Assembly (NCBI GenBank): GCA_934098395.1
Contig: CAKOOM010000003.1
Coordinates: 1 to 64,000 of the forward strand
Direction: 5' to 3'
Source: an uncultured Bacilli bacterium
GTDB taxonomy: Bacteria; Bacillota_I; Bacilli_A; RF39; UBA660
Length of the DNA stretch: 64,000 nt
The first letter of the stretch is position 1. Each line of letters begins with the position of its first letter. The position numbers and the translations under genes are program-made. Below the pieces are notes generated by a model. The model was not told the origin of the DNA and ran no database searches. It saw only the letters and a program-made list of their open reading frames with translations. Of the stretch, positions 24,387 to 32,819 are shown in pieces.

Positions 24387-24517
24387 AAATTTTTCCTCCT
24401 TTTTCTTTTGGAGATACCTATTATCTATAGGGTGTTTTAAACGACTTTCCCTTATGCAGCCAATAAGTTACTAATACATAACACATTATAAATAAAAAAG
24501 GTATTGCTGCCAAATTC
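24387..24517 (-). promoter_or_regulatory. rpsD leader, probable S4-binding autoregulatory RNA
   Basis: On the minus strand the leader pairs GCAGC with GCTGC, ATACC with GGTAT, and AGGG with CCCT around GTCGTTTAAAAC, giving nested and possibly pseudoknotted helices that end at the ribosome-binding site. Known Firmicutes rpsD mRNAs are repressed by S4 through such a leader; assignment here is by position and folding. Confidence 0.5.
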
Positions 24518-24523
24518 ATTAAT

Positions 24524-24552
24524 ATTATATACTTAATGGTATTTCGTGTCAA
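24524..24552 (-). promoter_or_regulatory. rpsD promoter
   Basis: Minus strand TTGACA (24552-24547), 17 nt, TATAAT (24529-24524): full consensus. Confidence 0.9.
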
Positions 24553-24675
24553 GAAAAATATGCACCTTTTTCAAAAGTATTACATCAAATTATGGAAAAT
24601 AATGTAATATTTTACCAAACGCTTAAAAAATATTGATATCTATGTTATAATTAAATCAGAAAGGATTTGATAAGA

Positions 24676-25215
24676 ATGAAATACAATATACGTGGTGATA
24701 AACTCGTTGTAACTGATGCCATTAACGAGTATGTGGAAACTAAACTATCTAAACTTAACAAGTACTTTAAAGAGGAGGATATACTTGCTAATATTCTACT
24801 AAGAGTAAGAGGAAATAGTCAAATAATTGAAGTAACTATTCCTACAGACAAATTTATTCTAAGAGGTGAAGAAGAAGATAAAGATTTATATGCTGCTATT
24901 GATTTAGTAACCGATAAATTAGAAAGGCAAATAAGAAAGAATAAAACAAGACTAAAAAAACAAAATAGTATTGATAATAAATACAAAGAATTTAATTTCG
25001 AATATGTAATTCCTGAAGAAGAAGAGACAACCGAAGACGAGCAAATTGTAAAAAGAAAAAATATTGAGATGAAGCCAATGGATGAAGAAGAAGCAATACT
25101 TCAAATGAATCTATTAGGACATGAATTCTTCGTATATAAAGATATAAATACTAACAAAGTATGTGTACTATATAAAAGAAAAGATGGCCATTATGGCTTA
25201 ATAGAAACTAAATAA
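24676..25215 (+). CDS. hpf: Long ribosome hibernation-promoting factor
   Basis: Dimerises 70S ribosomes into inactive 100S particles in stationary phase or stress. The N-terminal HPF/RaiA domain (MKYNIRGDKLVVTDAINEYV... to about 100) is followed by an acidic linker and the long-form C-terminal dimerisation domain (about 120-179, 'KRKNIEMKPMDEEEAILQM', 'HEFFVYKDINTNKVCVLYKR'). 179 residues. The ATG at 24676 is chosen over the TTG at 24667 on homology and spacing from AAGG. Terminated by a symmetrical hairpin shared with ylbJ. Confidence 0.96.
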   Translation: MKYNIRGDKLVVTDAINEYVETKLSKLNKYFKEEDILANILLRVRGNSQIIEVTIPTDKFILRGEEEDKDLYAAIDLVTDKLERQIRKNKTRLKKQNSIDNKYKEFNFEYVIPEEEETTEDEQIVKRKNIEMKPMDEEEAILQMNLLGHEFFVYKDINTNKVCVLYKRKDGHYGLIETK

Positions 25216-25237
25216 CAAGGTATTATAATACCTTGTT
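25214..25237. terminator. Bidirectional terminator between hpf and ylbJ
   Basis: Perfect 24-nt palindrome with arms AACAAGGTATTA and TAATACCTTGTT. T-rich on the plus-strand side; it serves the convergent genes. Confidence 0.8.
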
Positions 25238-26171
25238 ATATTATTGTAAAGTAAAGAAAATAAGTAATAATTCCTGCTAAAATAGCTTGCCATATTCTTC
25301 CTAAAAAGAAATAAATGTATTTAATCTTTGTATTAACAATTTGACTATATACTTGCATATGTACTGATAACCCACCAAAAGCTAAAAAACAACTCGTAAT
25401 AATCATCTTAAATCTAAGTGATAAATCTATTTTACTAATTGCATCAATTCCTATTGTAATTTCAAATAATCCCTTAACAAGTGCACTATTATATACATTA
25501 AGATTAAAAGTATTAGTAACTATAGAACTAAGTAGTAGATTTATAACAACAATTCCACATATAAGTAATATCGTATCAATAGCCTTTCTTATCGCATCAA
25601 TAAAAACTCCTCCAAAAGATTTATCTTCTATACATAAATTATTTTTACTATTAGGGCTTATTTTTATCTTACCTCTACATAAAAAACCTAATATAAAATT
25701 ACTTAAATAATGAGCTATAAGCAAAATAATACCAACACTCTCATAATTAAAAAAGAATACTCCAACTGTAGTTAATACAAATATTGGATTAGAAAAATGA
25801 GAAAATATCAGTATATGATTAGCTTCCTCTAAACTAATCAAGTTATTATCATACATTATTCGTGTATTCCTAGCATTCGAAGGAAATCCTGATATCATAC
25901 TAAGAAATAGTATACTTAACATATTATCAGTAATATTAAAAATAGCTTTACAAAAATCTTTAATTATTTTAGGAATATACAAAGTAATATTATAATTTAT
26001 TAAAATATCTGATATAATAAAAAAAGGAAATAAAGCAGGTATTAAATTATTAACCCACATATTAAGAGCATATATAACCGAATCATAAATTATTTCCTTT
26101 TTAATTAATAATTCAATTAATACAAAAACACAAATAATAATAGTAATCATATTAAATATTTTTCTTTTCAT
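25236..26171 (-). CDS. ylbJ: YlbJ-like sporulation integral membrane protein
   Basis: Polytopic membrane protein of 311 residues with about eight helices. 'LIPALFPFFIISDIL', 'SGFPSNARNTR' and 'FSHFSNPIFVLTTVGVF' match the conserved features of YlbJ, which Bacillus needs for normal spore formation (cortex/coat). Transcribed divergently from ylbL, its neighbour in Bacillus too (ylbJ...ylbL). Biochemical role unknown. Good family confidence from the motifs and gene neighbourhood. Confidence 0.85.
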   Translation of the reverse strand: MKRKIFNMITIIICVFVLIELLIKKEIIYDSVIYALNMWVNNLIPALFPFFIISDILINYNITLYIPKIIKDFCKAIFNITDNMLSILFLSMISGFPSNARNTRIMYDNNLISLEEANHILIFSHFSNPIFVLTTVGVFFFNYESVGIILLIAHYLSNFILGFLCRGKIKISPNSKNNLCIEDKSFGGVFIDAIRKAIDTILLICGIVVINLLLSSIVTNTFNLNVYNSALVKGLFEITIGIDAISKIDLSLRFKMIITSCFLAFGGLSVHMQVYSQIVNTKIKYIYFFLGRIWQAILAGIITYFLYFTII

Positions 26172-26227
26172 ACTAAATAATATGAATAAAGATAATATTT
26201 AATTATATAAAATAATAGGTGATAATC

Positions 26228-27190
26228 ATGAAAAAATTTATAAAAGAAAATATAAAACCATTAATATTTATGATAATTCTAATTATTGTTGTAAATGTAG
26301 AATTACCATATTATATCGAAGCTCCTGGTGGAACAATTAATTTAACCGAAAGAATAGATGAAAACTATAACAAAAAAAATGGTAGTCTAAATATGTTATA
26401 TGTTACAGAATATAAAGGAAATATTGTTACCGTTTTATTAAGTAAAATTATTAAAGCTTGGGATTTATATGAAATAAGTAATCAACAAGTATCTGATGAA
26501 GATGCCAATGATATATATATTAGAAACAAAGTAATGTTAGAGAACTCTATTCAAAATGCTACCCTTGTCGCCTATAAAGAAGCTAATAAAAAAATAGAAA
26601 TAAAAGAAACTAAAAATATTGTTATAGCTACCACTAAAGATAATGGTATAGAAATAGGGGATGAAATAATCGAAGTAGATAATACTCCAGTTATAGATAT
26701 AACTACCATTAAAAAATATTTAGAAACAAAAAAAGAAAATGATATTGTAAAAATTAAAATAAAAAGAAATGGTAAAACTAAAGAAATTCCAATAACTCTA
26801 GATAAAACTAAAGTAATTGGTATAGCTATGATAACCAATTACGAATATGAGACCGAAGATGATTTAAATATCAACTTCAAAAGTGGTGAAGGCGGATCAT
26901 CTGGAGGTTTAGTACTAGCTCTTGGAATATATAGTGAAATTACTGGCATAGACCTTCTTAAAGGTAGAAATATTGCTGGTACTGGTACAATAGATGCTCT
27001 AGGTAATGTCGGAGAAATAGATGGTGTTAAGTACAAAATTGCTGGTGCTGTCAAAAATAAAATGGATGTAATTCTCGTGTCCCCATACAACTACGAAGAA
27101 GCCAAAAAAGTAATCAAAGAAAATAACTATAAAATAGAATTAGTAAAAGTATCAACATTCAAAGAAGCTATTGAATATTTAACTAAATAG
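26228..27190 (+). CDS. ylbL: YlbL/SepM-like PDZ-Lon membrane protease
   Basis: Membrane-anchored S16 (Lon-type) serine protease: one N-terminal helix (about 9-27), 'VELPYYIEAPGGTINL' typical of SepM/YlbL, a PDZ domain at about 130-195, and the Lon-like catalytic domain. The catalytic Ser is Ser224 in GEGGSSGGL and the Lys is near 269 in GVKYKIAGA. The family processes competence peptide in streptococci and helps degrade YneA in Bacillus; the substrate here is unknown. The start at 26228 sits 5 nt after AGGTGA. 320 residues, complete. Confidence 0.92.
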   Translation: MKKFIKENIKPLIFMIILIIVVNVELPYYIEAPGGTINLTERIDENYNKKNGSLNMLYVTEYKGNIVTVLLSKIIKAWDLYEISNQQVSDEDANDIYIRNKVMLENSIQNATLVAYKEANKKIEIKETKNIVIATTKDNGIEIGDEIIEVDNTPVIDITTIKKYLETKKENDIVKIKIKRNGKTKEIPITLDKTKVIGIAMITNYEYETEDDLNINFKSGEGGSSGGLVLALGIYSEITGIDLLKGRNIAGTGTIDALGNVGEIDGVKYKIAGAVKNKMDVILVSPYNYEEAKKVIKENNYKIELVKVSTFKEAIEYLTK

Positions 27191-27199
27191 CTTCTTTTC
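27164..27199 (+). terminator. Terminator at the end of ylbL
   Basis: GAAGCTATT...AATAGCTTC stem spanning the last codons and stop, followed by TTTT. Confidence 0.75.
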
Positions 27200-27230
27200 A
27201 TATATTAAAAAAACAAACATATAATGTACC

Positions 27231-27797
27231 ATGAAAGAAAATAGAGAACAAAAGTTAATTAAATATTTAAGAAGTTTAATTTTTAGAAGTTTATTAGTAA
27301 TTGTTTTATTTTTAGTAGCTGCCATTGTTTCAAAAATAAGTCCAATATATAAAGATAAAATTGTATCTAACGTCTATGAAAAAAACTTATCATTCACCAA
27401 AATAAAAAAAACATACAATAAATACCTTGGAGGAGTATTTCCCTTAAACAAAAAAATATCTAATGATTTAACAGTATTTAATGAAAAGTTAGAGTATTCA
27501 AATGAATCAATTTATCATGATGGTGTTAAATTAGAAGTTGAAGAAAATTATTTAATTCCTATACAAAAAGAAGGAATGGTCGTATATATTGGTGAAAAAG
27601 AAAACTATGGTAATGTTGTAATTATTGAAGGATTAGATGGTATAGATATATGGTATGGTAATATTGAAACAATCTCTGTAAAATTATATGACTATGTTGA
27701 AACTGGTAAATATCTAGGTACTGCTAAAGATAATAATTTATATTTAGTCTATCAACAAAATGGTAAATTTCTAAATTATAAAGAGTATTTAAAATGA
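27231..27797 (+). CDS. spoIVFA: SpoIVFA-like regulator of the sigmaK-processing protease
   Basis: 188 residues: a basic cytoplasmic start, one membrane helix (about 15-35), a linker, and a C-terminal LytM/M23-like beta domain ('GMVVYIGEKENYGNVVIIEG', 'DIWYGNIETI') without the catalytic His/Asp set. This is the SpoIVFA build: it anchors and inhibits SpoIVFB in the outer forespore membrane. It overlaps spoIVFB by 4 nt (ATGA) and lies before rplU-prp-rpmA exactly as in Bacillus. Sequence alone would be weak; context makes the call firm. Confidence 0.82.
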   Translation: MKENREQKLIKYLRSLIFRSLLVIVLFLVAAIVSKISPIYKDKIVSNVYEKNLSFTKIKKTYNKYLGGVFPLNKKISNDLTVFNEKLEYSNESIYHDGVKLEVEENYLIPIQKEGMVVYIGEKENYGNVVIIEGLDGIDIWYGNIETISVKLYDYVETGKYLGTAKDNNLYLVYQQNGKFLNYKEYLK

Positions 27798-28564
27798 AAA
27801 TAACCTTTCATTATACCTTTCTCTTAGTAGCTATAAGCTTCATTTTAACAGGTTATTTTTCCAATCTAATAATCTTTACCAGTATTATTCTAATTCATGA
27901 ATTAGGTCATTACCATGCTGCTAAAATAAACAATCTAAAAGTAGATAAAATAATAATATATCCATATGGTGGTATAACTAAAATAAATACTCCAGTAAAC
28001 ACTAAAATAAAAAAAGAATTAATTGTTGCCATATCAGGAATACTATATCAATTAATCTATTTTTTTTTGATATATATACTATATAAAAATAATATCATAA
28101 GAGAATATATCTATAATATATTTAAAATGTATAACCAAAGTATTTTACTATTTAATATTCTTCCAATTCATCCACTAGACGGTTCTAAAATTCTAAATCT
28201 TTTATTATCCACTATAATCCCTTACAAAAAAACTCTTAAAATAAATATCTTTATCTCTATCATAACTATACTTATTCTATTTATAACAAACTACTATGAA
28301 TTTAATTATACAACTATTTTAATATTATCAATTCTCGTAGATAACATAATTAAATATTATAAAGATATAAACTATTATTTTAATAAGTTTCTTCTAGAAA
28401 GATATTTAAATAATTTTAGTTATAAAAAAAATAAACAAATAACTAAAATAGATAATATGTATAAAGAAAAATATCATATAATTAAAGTAAATAATCATTA
28501 TATTACTGAAAAACAAGCTTTAATTCATCGATTTAATAAAAAAAAACCGAAAACATTTGACTAA
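27794..28564 (+). CDS. spoIVFB: SpoIVFB-like M50 intramembrane metalloprotease
   Basis: Site-2-protease family enzyme that in Bacillus cleaves pro-sigmaK in the mother cell. His35-Glu36-His39 lie in IILIHELGHYHAAKINN inside a membrane segment, and the third ligand in 'LPIHPLDGSKIL'. About six membrane helices with a short C-terminal tail; 256 residues against about 288 in Bacillus, so the C-terminal CBS-like part is shortened. Translationally coupled to spoIVFA. sigK itself is not in the window. Complete and apparently functional. Confidence 0.88.
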   Translation: MKITFHYTFLLVAISFILTGYFSNLIIFTSIILIHELGHYHAAKINNLKVDKIIIYPYGGITKINTPVNTKIKKELIVAISGILYQLIYFFLIYILYKNNIIREYIYNIFKMYNQSILLFNILPIHPLDGSKILNLLLSTIIPYKKTLKINIFISIITILILFITNYYEFNYTTILILSILVDNIIKYYKDINYYFNKFLLERYLNNFSYKKNKQITKIDNMYKEKYHIIKVNNHYITEKQALIHRFNKKKPKTFD

Positions 28565-28585
28565 ATATATATATTATGCTAAAAT
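28557..28585 (+). promoter_or_regulatory. rplU promoter (extended -10)
   Basis: TTGACT (28557-28562), 17 nt, TAAAAT (28580-28585) preceded by TG-n. Overlaps the end of spoIVFB, so the ribosomal protein genes are uncoupled from the sporulation genes. Confidence 0.75.
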
Positions 28586-28591
28586 TATAAC

Positions 28592-28697
28592 TGTTTGAAA
28601 GACCTCGAGTTGATTACTCAACCGCACAGAAATTGGTAAAAAGAGATTGATATCCACCATAATGGCGAGTCTTAAACAAAAATATAAGGAGGTAAAT
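28592..28697 (+). promoter_or_regulatory. L21 leader (rplU 5' UTR)
   Basis: The leader closes with GACCTCG (28601-28607) against CGAGTC (28666-28671) with one bulged base, and contains a GTTGA-TTAC-TCAAC hairpin. This is the position and general shape of the Firmicutes L21 leader (autoregulation by L21). Exact Rfam match not testable here. Confidence 0.55.
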
Positions 28698-28997
28698 ATG
28701 AAAGCTATAATTGAAACAGGTGGAAAACAATATTATGTAGCTGAAGGAGACATCATATATGTTGAAAAATTAGATGTTGAGGCAGGTAAAAAAGTTGTTT
28801 TCGATAAAGTTTTAATGGCCGGTGGTGTAACAGGAAATCCTTATGTAAAAGGAGCAACTGTTGAAGGAGAAGTAGTAAAACAAGGTAAAGGTAAGAAAAT
28901 AACAATATTCACTTATGTACCTAATAAAAAATCTACTAGAAAGAAACAAGGACATCGTCAACCATATACAAAGATTGAAATTAAAAAAATTAAGTAA
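28698..28997 (+). CDS. rplU: 50S ribosomal protein L21
   Basis: 99 residues, MKAIIETGGKQYYVAEGDIIYVEKL, a standard L21 start, with the basic 'KGKGKKITIFTYVPNKKSTRKKQGHRQPYT' tail (quoted in part) that contacts 23S rRNA. The ATG at 28698 is preceded by AAGGAGG; a longer frame from 28647 would run through the leader RNA and is rejected. First of rplU-prp-rpmA. Confidence 0.98.
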   Translation: MKAIIETGGKQYYVAEGDIIYVEKLDVEAGKKVVFDKVLMAGGVTGNPYVKGATVEGEVVKQGKGKKITIFTYVPNKKSTRKKQGHRQPYTKIEIKKIK

Positions 28998-29006
28998 GGT
29001 GCTTTT

Positions 29007-29306
29007 ATGATTAAAGTAAAAGTAGAAAAGGATAGTATATCTATAATAGGACATGCTAATTATAGTGACTTTGGTAAAGATATTGTCTGTGCCTCAGTTA
29101 GTTCAATCGTAATAACTTCGATTGAAGCTATAGCAAAATTTAACAACAAATCTGTTGATATAATTAATTCTAATGATAAAATTGACATTATAATTAATAT
29201 TCATGATAATATAACAGATAAATTAATTGATAATATGCTAACATGTCTTAAAGAAATAGAAAAACAATATCCTAAAAACATTAAAATTACAAATAAGGAG
29301 GAATAA
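29007..29306 (+). CDS. prp: Prp, cysteine protease that matures L27
   Basis: Removes the N-terminal extension of L27 in Firmicutes and related bacteria. 99 residues with the catalytic pair His16 (ISIIGHANYS) and Cys28 (FGKDIVCASVSSI). Encoded between rplU and rpmA as always in this group (ysxB of Bacillus). Its substrate next door carries the expected extension, which supports function. Confidence 0.95.
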   Translation: MIKVKVEKDSISIIGHANYSDFGKDIVCASVSSIVITSIEAIAKFNNKSVDIINSNDKIDIIINIHDNITDKLIDNMLTCLKEIEKQYPKNIKITNKEE

Positions 29307-29309
29307 AAT

Positions 29310-29600
29310 ATGTTAAAGTTCTTAGAATTTAATATACAATTATTTGCTCATAAAAAAGGACAATCTTCAACAAGTAATGGTAGAGATTCTGCTGGTAGAA
29401 GATTAGGAGCAAAAGCTGCTGATGGTGAATATATAACTGCTGGTTCTATAATTTATCGTCAAAGAGGAACAAAAATTCATCCTGGTACAAATGTAAGAAG
29501 AGGAACAGATGACACTCTATACTCTACAATAACAGGATATGTAAAATATGAACACTTAGGAAAAGATAAGAAAAAAGTAAGTGTATATATTACAAAATAA
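29310..29600 (+). CDS. rpmA: 50S ribosomal protein L27 with cleavable N-terminus
   Basis: 96 residues. MLKFLEFNIQLFA (1-13) is the Firmicutes-type presequence removed by Prp before HKKGQSSTSNGRDS, whose N-terminus reaches the peptidyl-transferase centre. The rest is canonical ('GRRLGAKAADGEYITAGSII', 'RQRGTKIHPGTNV'). AAGGAGG ribosome-binding site. A strong AT-rich hairpin (ATATCACAA.../...TTGTGATAT, 29623-29665) follows, overlapping the tRNA promoter; it may terminate the operon. Confidence 0.98.
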   Translation: MLKFLEFNIQLFAHKKGQSSTSNGRDSAGRRLGAKAADGEYITAGSIIYRQRGTKIHPGTNVRRGTDDTLYSTITGYVKYEHLGKDKKKVSVYITK

Positions 29601-29637
29601 AAAATTGAAAAATAAATCAAAAATATCACAATATATC

Positions 29638-29666
29638 TTGAAAAATAAATATATTTGTGATATTAT
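29638..29666 (+). promoter_or_regulatory. Promoter of the tRNA pair
   Basis: TTGAAA (29638-29643), 17 nt, TATTAT (29661-29666), 12 nt before the first tRNA. Confidence 0.75.
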
Positions 29667-29678
29667 TGATTTTGTAGT

Positions 29679-29755
29679 GGACCCTTAGCTCAGTTGGTTA
29701 GAGCATCCGGCTCATAACCGGGCGGTCATAGGTTCGAGTCCTATAGGGTCCACCA
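29679..29755 (+). tRNA. tRNA with CAT anticodon (Met or lysidine-type Ile2)
   Basis: 77 nt with encoded CCA. Acceptor GGACCCT/AGGGTCC, D-arm AGCTCAGTTGGTTAGAGC, anticodon loop CTCATAA, T-loop GGTTCGAGTCC. The acceptor and anticodon arm resemble Firmicutes tRNA-Ile(CAT), read after lysidine modification, more than elongator tRNA-Met, but this cannot be settled by eye. Confidence 0.95.
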
Positions 29756-29765
29756 TTTAATCTAT

Positions 29766-29849
29766 GCGAGTGTGGCGAAATTGGCAGACGCACTAGACTT
29801 AGGATCTAGCGGTTTATCCATGGGGGTTCAAGTCCCTTCACTCGCACCA
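29766..29849 (+). tRNA. tRNA-Leu (TAG anticodon)
   Basis: 84 nt with encoded CCA. Acceptor GCGAGTG/CACTCGC, anticodon stem CTAGA/TCTAG with loop CTTAGGA, and a class II long variable arm. Separated from the first tRNA by 10 nt, so probably one transcript. Confidence 0.96.
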
Positions 29850-29862
29850 ATTTGATACTAAG

Positions 29863-29892
29863 CTCGAACTATTTATTTTAGTTCGAGTTTTA
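29863..29892 (+). terminator. Terminator of the tRNA transcript
   Basis: CTCGAACTA...TAGTTCGAG, then TTTT. Confidence 0.88.
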
Positions 29893-29998
29893 ATATATCA
29901 TAAAACGTGATAAAATAATTATAAGGAATATGATTGTGAAAATTTAATATCTTGAAAAAAATAAAAACATATAATATAATCTACATTGGTGACAAAAA

Positions 29999-30655
29999 AT
30001 GTTAACAAAAGTAAACAGTGAATTAAAAGTATATATTGAAAGAAAAATAATACCACTATACTATAAAGATTTTAGAATAGAACATATTAACTCCATTATC
30101 AAAAGAAGTTTTGAAATAGTAAATAAATATAGTTTAGTAGTAAACATAGATATGGTATATGTCATAGCTGTTTTTCATGATATTGGCTATACAGTAAATA
30201 AAAATCACTGTGAAAAAATATCAAGTAATATACTTAGAAACAATTCAGAAATGAAAAAATACTTTACCGAAAAACAAATAAATATTATTTCTGATGCCAT
30301 AATAGATCAAAAGAACAAAGAAGCTCGAAATGTTTATGGAAGAATAATATCATCCGCAATAAAGGTATTGTCTATAGAAAAAGTATTAAAAAATTCAATT
30401 ATCTTTCAATATAATAAACATAATGATATAACAATTGATGAAATAATTGAATACTCATATATTCAACTATTTCATCAGTATATAATAGATAAAAATTATA
30501 AAATATATTTTCCAGACAAAAAATCTATTGAATTCTTAAATGAAATAGAGAAATTATTGCAAGATAAAGAACAATTTATCGAACAAGAACTAAAAATAAT
30601 AAACAGTTTAAAATCTATTAATTCAAATAAAAAATTAATTAGAACTATAAGTTAA
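29999..30655 (+). CDS. HD-domain phosphohydrolase, small
   Basis: 218 residues with HD-superfamily metal ligands His29 (EHINSIIKR), His60-Asp61 (AVFHDIGYT) and a later HCEKISSNIL segment. Probably acts on a nucleotide or phosphorylated metabolite; the substrate cannot be deduced. The second half is Lys/Ile-rich and helical. Weak or absent Shine-Dalgarno sequence (GGTGAC about 9 nt upstream). The next gene follows after 11 nt with a good site, so the two may form an operon. Confidence 0.75.
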   Translation: MLTKVNSELKVYIERKIIPLYYKDFRIEHINSIIKRSFEIVNKYSLVVNIDMVYVIAVFHDIGYTVNKNHCEKISSNILRNNSEMKKYFTEKQINIISDAIIDQKNKEARNVYGRIISSAIKVLSIEKVLKNSIIFQYNKHNDITIDEIIEYSYIQLFHQYIIDKNYKIYFPDKKSIEFLNEIEKLLQDKEQFIEQELKIINSLKSINSNKKLIRTIS

Positions 30656-30666
30656 AGGAGTAAATT

Positions 30667-31578
30667 ATGAGATATCAAAAAACAAAGAAAGTACTAATAT
30701 TTTGGTGTTTATTTATATCTATTGGAGCACTCATTGGTAGTACATGTATGTTTATAGATCCATCTGGTAAATTGCTTCAAATGGATAAAATGTTAACATA
30801 TTTTAAAGTATTACCATTTAGTACCATATTATTTAAAAATTATATCTTTCCAGGAATAGCACTATTAGTAGTAAATGGATTAACTAACTTATTAGCAGTA
30901 TATTTACTTATGAAAAATAAAAAGAAAGGTATAATACTAGGAACTATTTTTGGTTTTACTTTAATGTTATGGATAACAATTCAATTTATTATTTTTCCAT
31001 TTAATATAATGTCAACAAGTTATTTTATCTTTGGACTATTACAATTAATTACTGGATATATGACATATGTTTTTTATGAACAAGAAAAATTTACTTTCAA
31101 CATAAAAGATTATCCTAATATTAATAAAAATAAAGATACTATAGTCATATATTTTTCAAGAATGGGATATACTAAAAAAATAGCTTATGAAAAAGCTAAT
31201 GAATTAGGAGCTAATATATTAGAATTAACAACAAAAGAGAAAATTGCTAATACATTAGGATTTTGGTGGTGTGGTAGATTTGGTATGCATAAATGGTGTA
31301 TGAATATAAATGATATAAATATTGATTTAAAGAAATATAAAAAAGTAATAATTGTATCACCAATTTGGGTATTTAGCATATCAGCTCCCATAAGAAATTT
31401 TTGTTATAAATATAAAAATGATATAACTAATACTGAATACATATTTACTCATTATATGAACACTAGTTTTAATAATGTAGCTAATGAGGTGGATAAAATT
31501 CTAAATAATAAAAGAAAAAAATATACATCAATCTGTATTAGATTAGGAAAAGTTATTAAAACTAATAATTACATATAA
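30667..31578 (+). CDS. Membrane domain fused to a flavodoxin-like domain
   Basis: 303 residues. Residues about 10-140 form four membrane helices with a conserved-looking loop (MFIDPSGKLLQMDKML). From about 155 a flavodoxin fold begins with the FMN phosphate loop region IVIYFSRMGYTKKIA, then 'VIIVSPIWVFSISAPIRNF'. This suggests a membrane-tethered electron carrier or quinone/flavin reductase. No partner is evident in the neighbourhood. AAAGGAG ribosome-binding site. Confidence 0.7.
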   Translation: MRYQKTKKVLIFWCLFISIGALIGSTCMFIDPSGKLLQMDKMLTYFKVLPFSTILFKNYIFPGIALLVVNGLTNLLAVYLLMKNKKKGIILGTIFGFTLMLWITIQFIIFPFNIMSTSYFIFGLLQLITGYMTYVFYEQEKFTFNIKDYPNINKNKDTIVIYFSRMGYTKKIAYEKANELGANILELTTKEKIANTLGFWWCGRFGMHKWCMNINDINIDLKKYKKVIIVSPIWVFSISAPIRNFCYKYKNDITNTEYIFTHYMNTSFNNVANEVDKILNNKRKKYTSICIRLGKVIKTNNYI

Positions 31579-31664
31579 TGAGTAATAATATAAATTAATT
31601 AGTCCAAAATACTAGTATATTAAATAAAAATATATTATAATCATTAAAAGAAAGTAGTGGTAAT

Positions 31665-32237
31665 ATGGATAATATTTATAATTGGATTATTGATTTAGTA
31701 AATAATTTAGATCAAGCAGGAATGATAGTAAATTGCCTACTTATAGTAGTTGAATCAATTATTCCACCATTACCATTAGCTGTCTTCATTACTATTTTAT
31801 TTACTAATTATGGTAGTATATTAGGATTCTTATTATCATGGATATTTACTGTATTAGGTTGTGTTTTATCATTTTATCTATCTCAAACAATCTTTAAAAG
31901 TTTTGTAGATAAAAAAATTCGTAACCACGAATTTGCCAATAATCTCTTAAAAATAGTAGACAAAATGAGTTTTAGTAGTTTAGTACTCCTAGTAGCTATT
32001 CCATTTACCCCAGCTTTTGCAGTAAATATCATATCTGGAATATCCAAGATGAGTATCAAAAAATTCTTACCAGCTATGTTATTAGGTAAATCATTTATGG
32101 TATTCTTTTGGGGATATATTGGCACAAGTCTAATCGAATCATTCAAAAACCCAATAATCCTAATAAAAGTAGTAGTTCTACTACTACTTGCATATATCGT
32201 AAGTAAAATAGTTAATAAAAAATTTAAACTTGATTAA
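31665..32237 (+). CDS. TVP38/TMEM64 (VTT/DedA-like) membrane protein
   Basis: 190 residues, about five membrane helices. 'VVESIIPPLPLAVFITI' and 'IPFTPAFAVNIISGISKM' are the two re-entrant loop motifs of the VTT/SNARE-associated family (PF09335), whose members scramble or transport phospholipids or related lipids. Own promoter region and AAAGTAGTGG ribosome-binding site; ends at a bidirectional terminator. Confidence 0.85.
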   Translation: MDNIYNWIIDLVNNLDQAGMIVNCLLIVVESIIPPLPLAVFITILFTNYGSILGFLLSWIFTVLGCVLSFYLSQTIFKSFVDKKIRNHEFANNLLKIVDKMSFSSLVLLVAIPFTPAFAVNIISGISKMSIKKFLPAMLLGKSFMVFFWGYIGTSLIESFKNPIILIKVVVLLLLAYIVSKIVNKKFKLD

Positions 32238-32257
32238 AAAGACCACTAAGGTCTTTT
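32237..32257. terminator. Bidirectional terminator
   Basis: AAAAGACC-ACTAA-GGTCTTTT between convergent genes, overlapping the stop of the minus-strand gene. Confidence 0.85.
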
Positions 32258-32773
32258 AATTATTCCGTATCTATTATTTGCTGTATCATAAAATATTTTA
32301 TTATCTGGAGTATAATAAGTAAAATAATAAAATATAAAATAAATACAAATAATTCCCACCATTCCTAATATCTTATTATACTTATTCACATTCATATTCA
32401 TTATATAATAACTAACATATTCAATAAAAATATATATAACAAATAATAAACTAATAGCAAAAATAGTATTATATCCAAATAAACTATTTATAGGTAAATA
32501 TATAAGTAAATATAAAATAATACCAAGTATAATACTAATAAAATAAGATAATATAAAATTATTATAATTAATACTCTTATATTTATATATAAAATATTCT
32601 AATACAGAAAATATAAATACTGGAGTTACTAATAATTTCATATGTTCCCATATACTTTCATTAACAGGAAAAAGTATACTAGTAATAAATGTAGGAATAA
32701 TATCATACATAAAATGACTACCTACAGCCAATAAAAAAATAATAAATACACTTATAATCTTAATATTTTTCAT
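32246..32773 (-). CDS. DUF6512-like integral membrane protein
   Basis: 175 residues, five or six membrane helices. The 'LFPVNESIWEHMKLLVTPVF' segment after helix 2 is the hallmark of a small Firmicutes membrane family annotated DUF6512; the function is unknown. Starts MKNIKIISVFIIFLLAVGS. Encoded alone on the minus strand between the VTT gene and the secretion locus. Confidence 0.65.
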   Translation of the reverse strand: MKNIKIISVFIIFLLAVGSHFMYDIIPTFITSILFPVNESIWEHMKLLVTPVFIFSVLEYFIYKYKSINYNNFILSYFISIILGIILYLLIYLPINSLFGYNTIFAISLLFVIYIFIEYVSYYIMNMNVNKYNKILGMVGIICIYFIFYYFTYYTPDNKIFYDTANNRYGIIKRP

Positions 32774-32819
32774 ATCAATAAATTATATTATTAATAATTA
32801 AAATTATGTGAAAATGTGG

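Noticed and set aside
28647..28697. Extended L21 start
   Set aside because: It runs through the structured leader and lacks a ribosome-binding site; MKAIIETGGKQ at 28698 is the universal L21 start.
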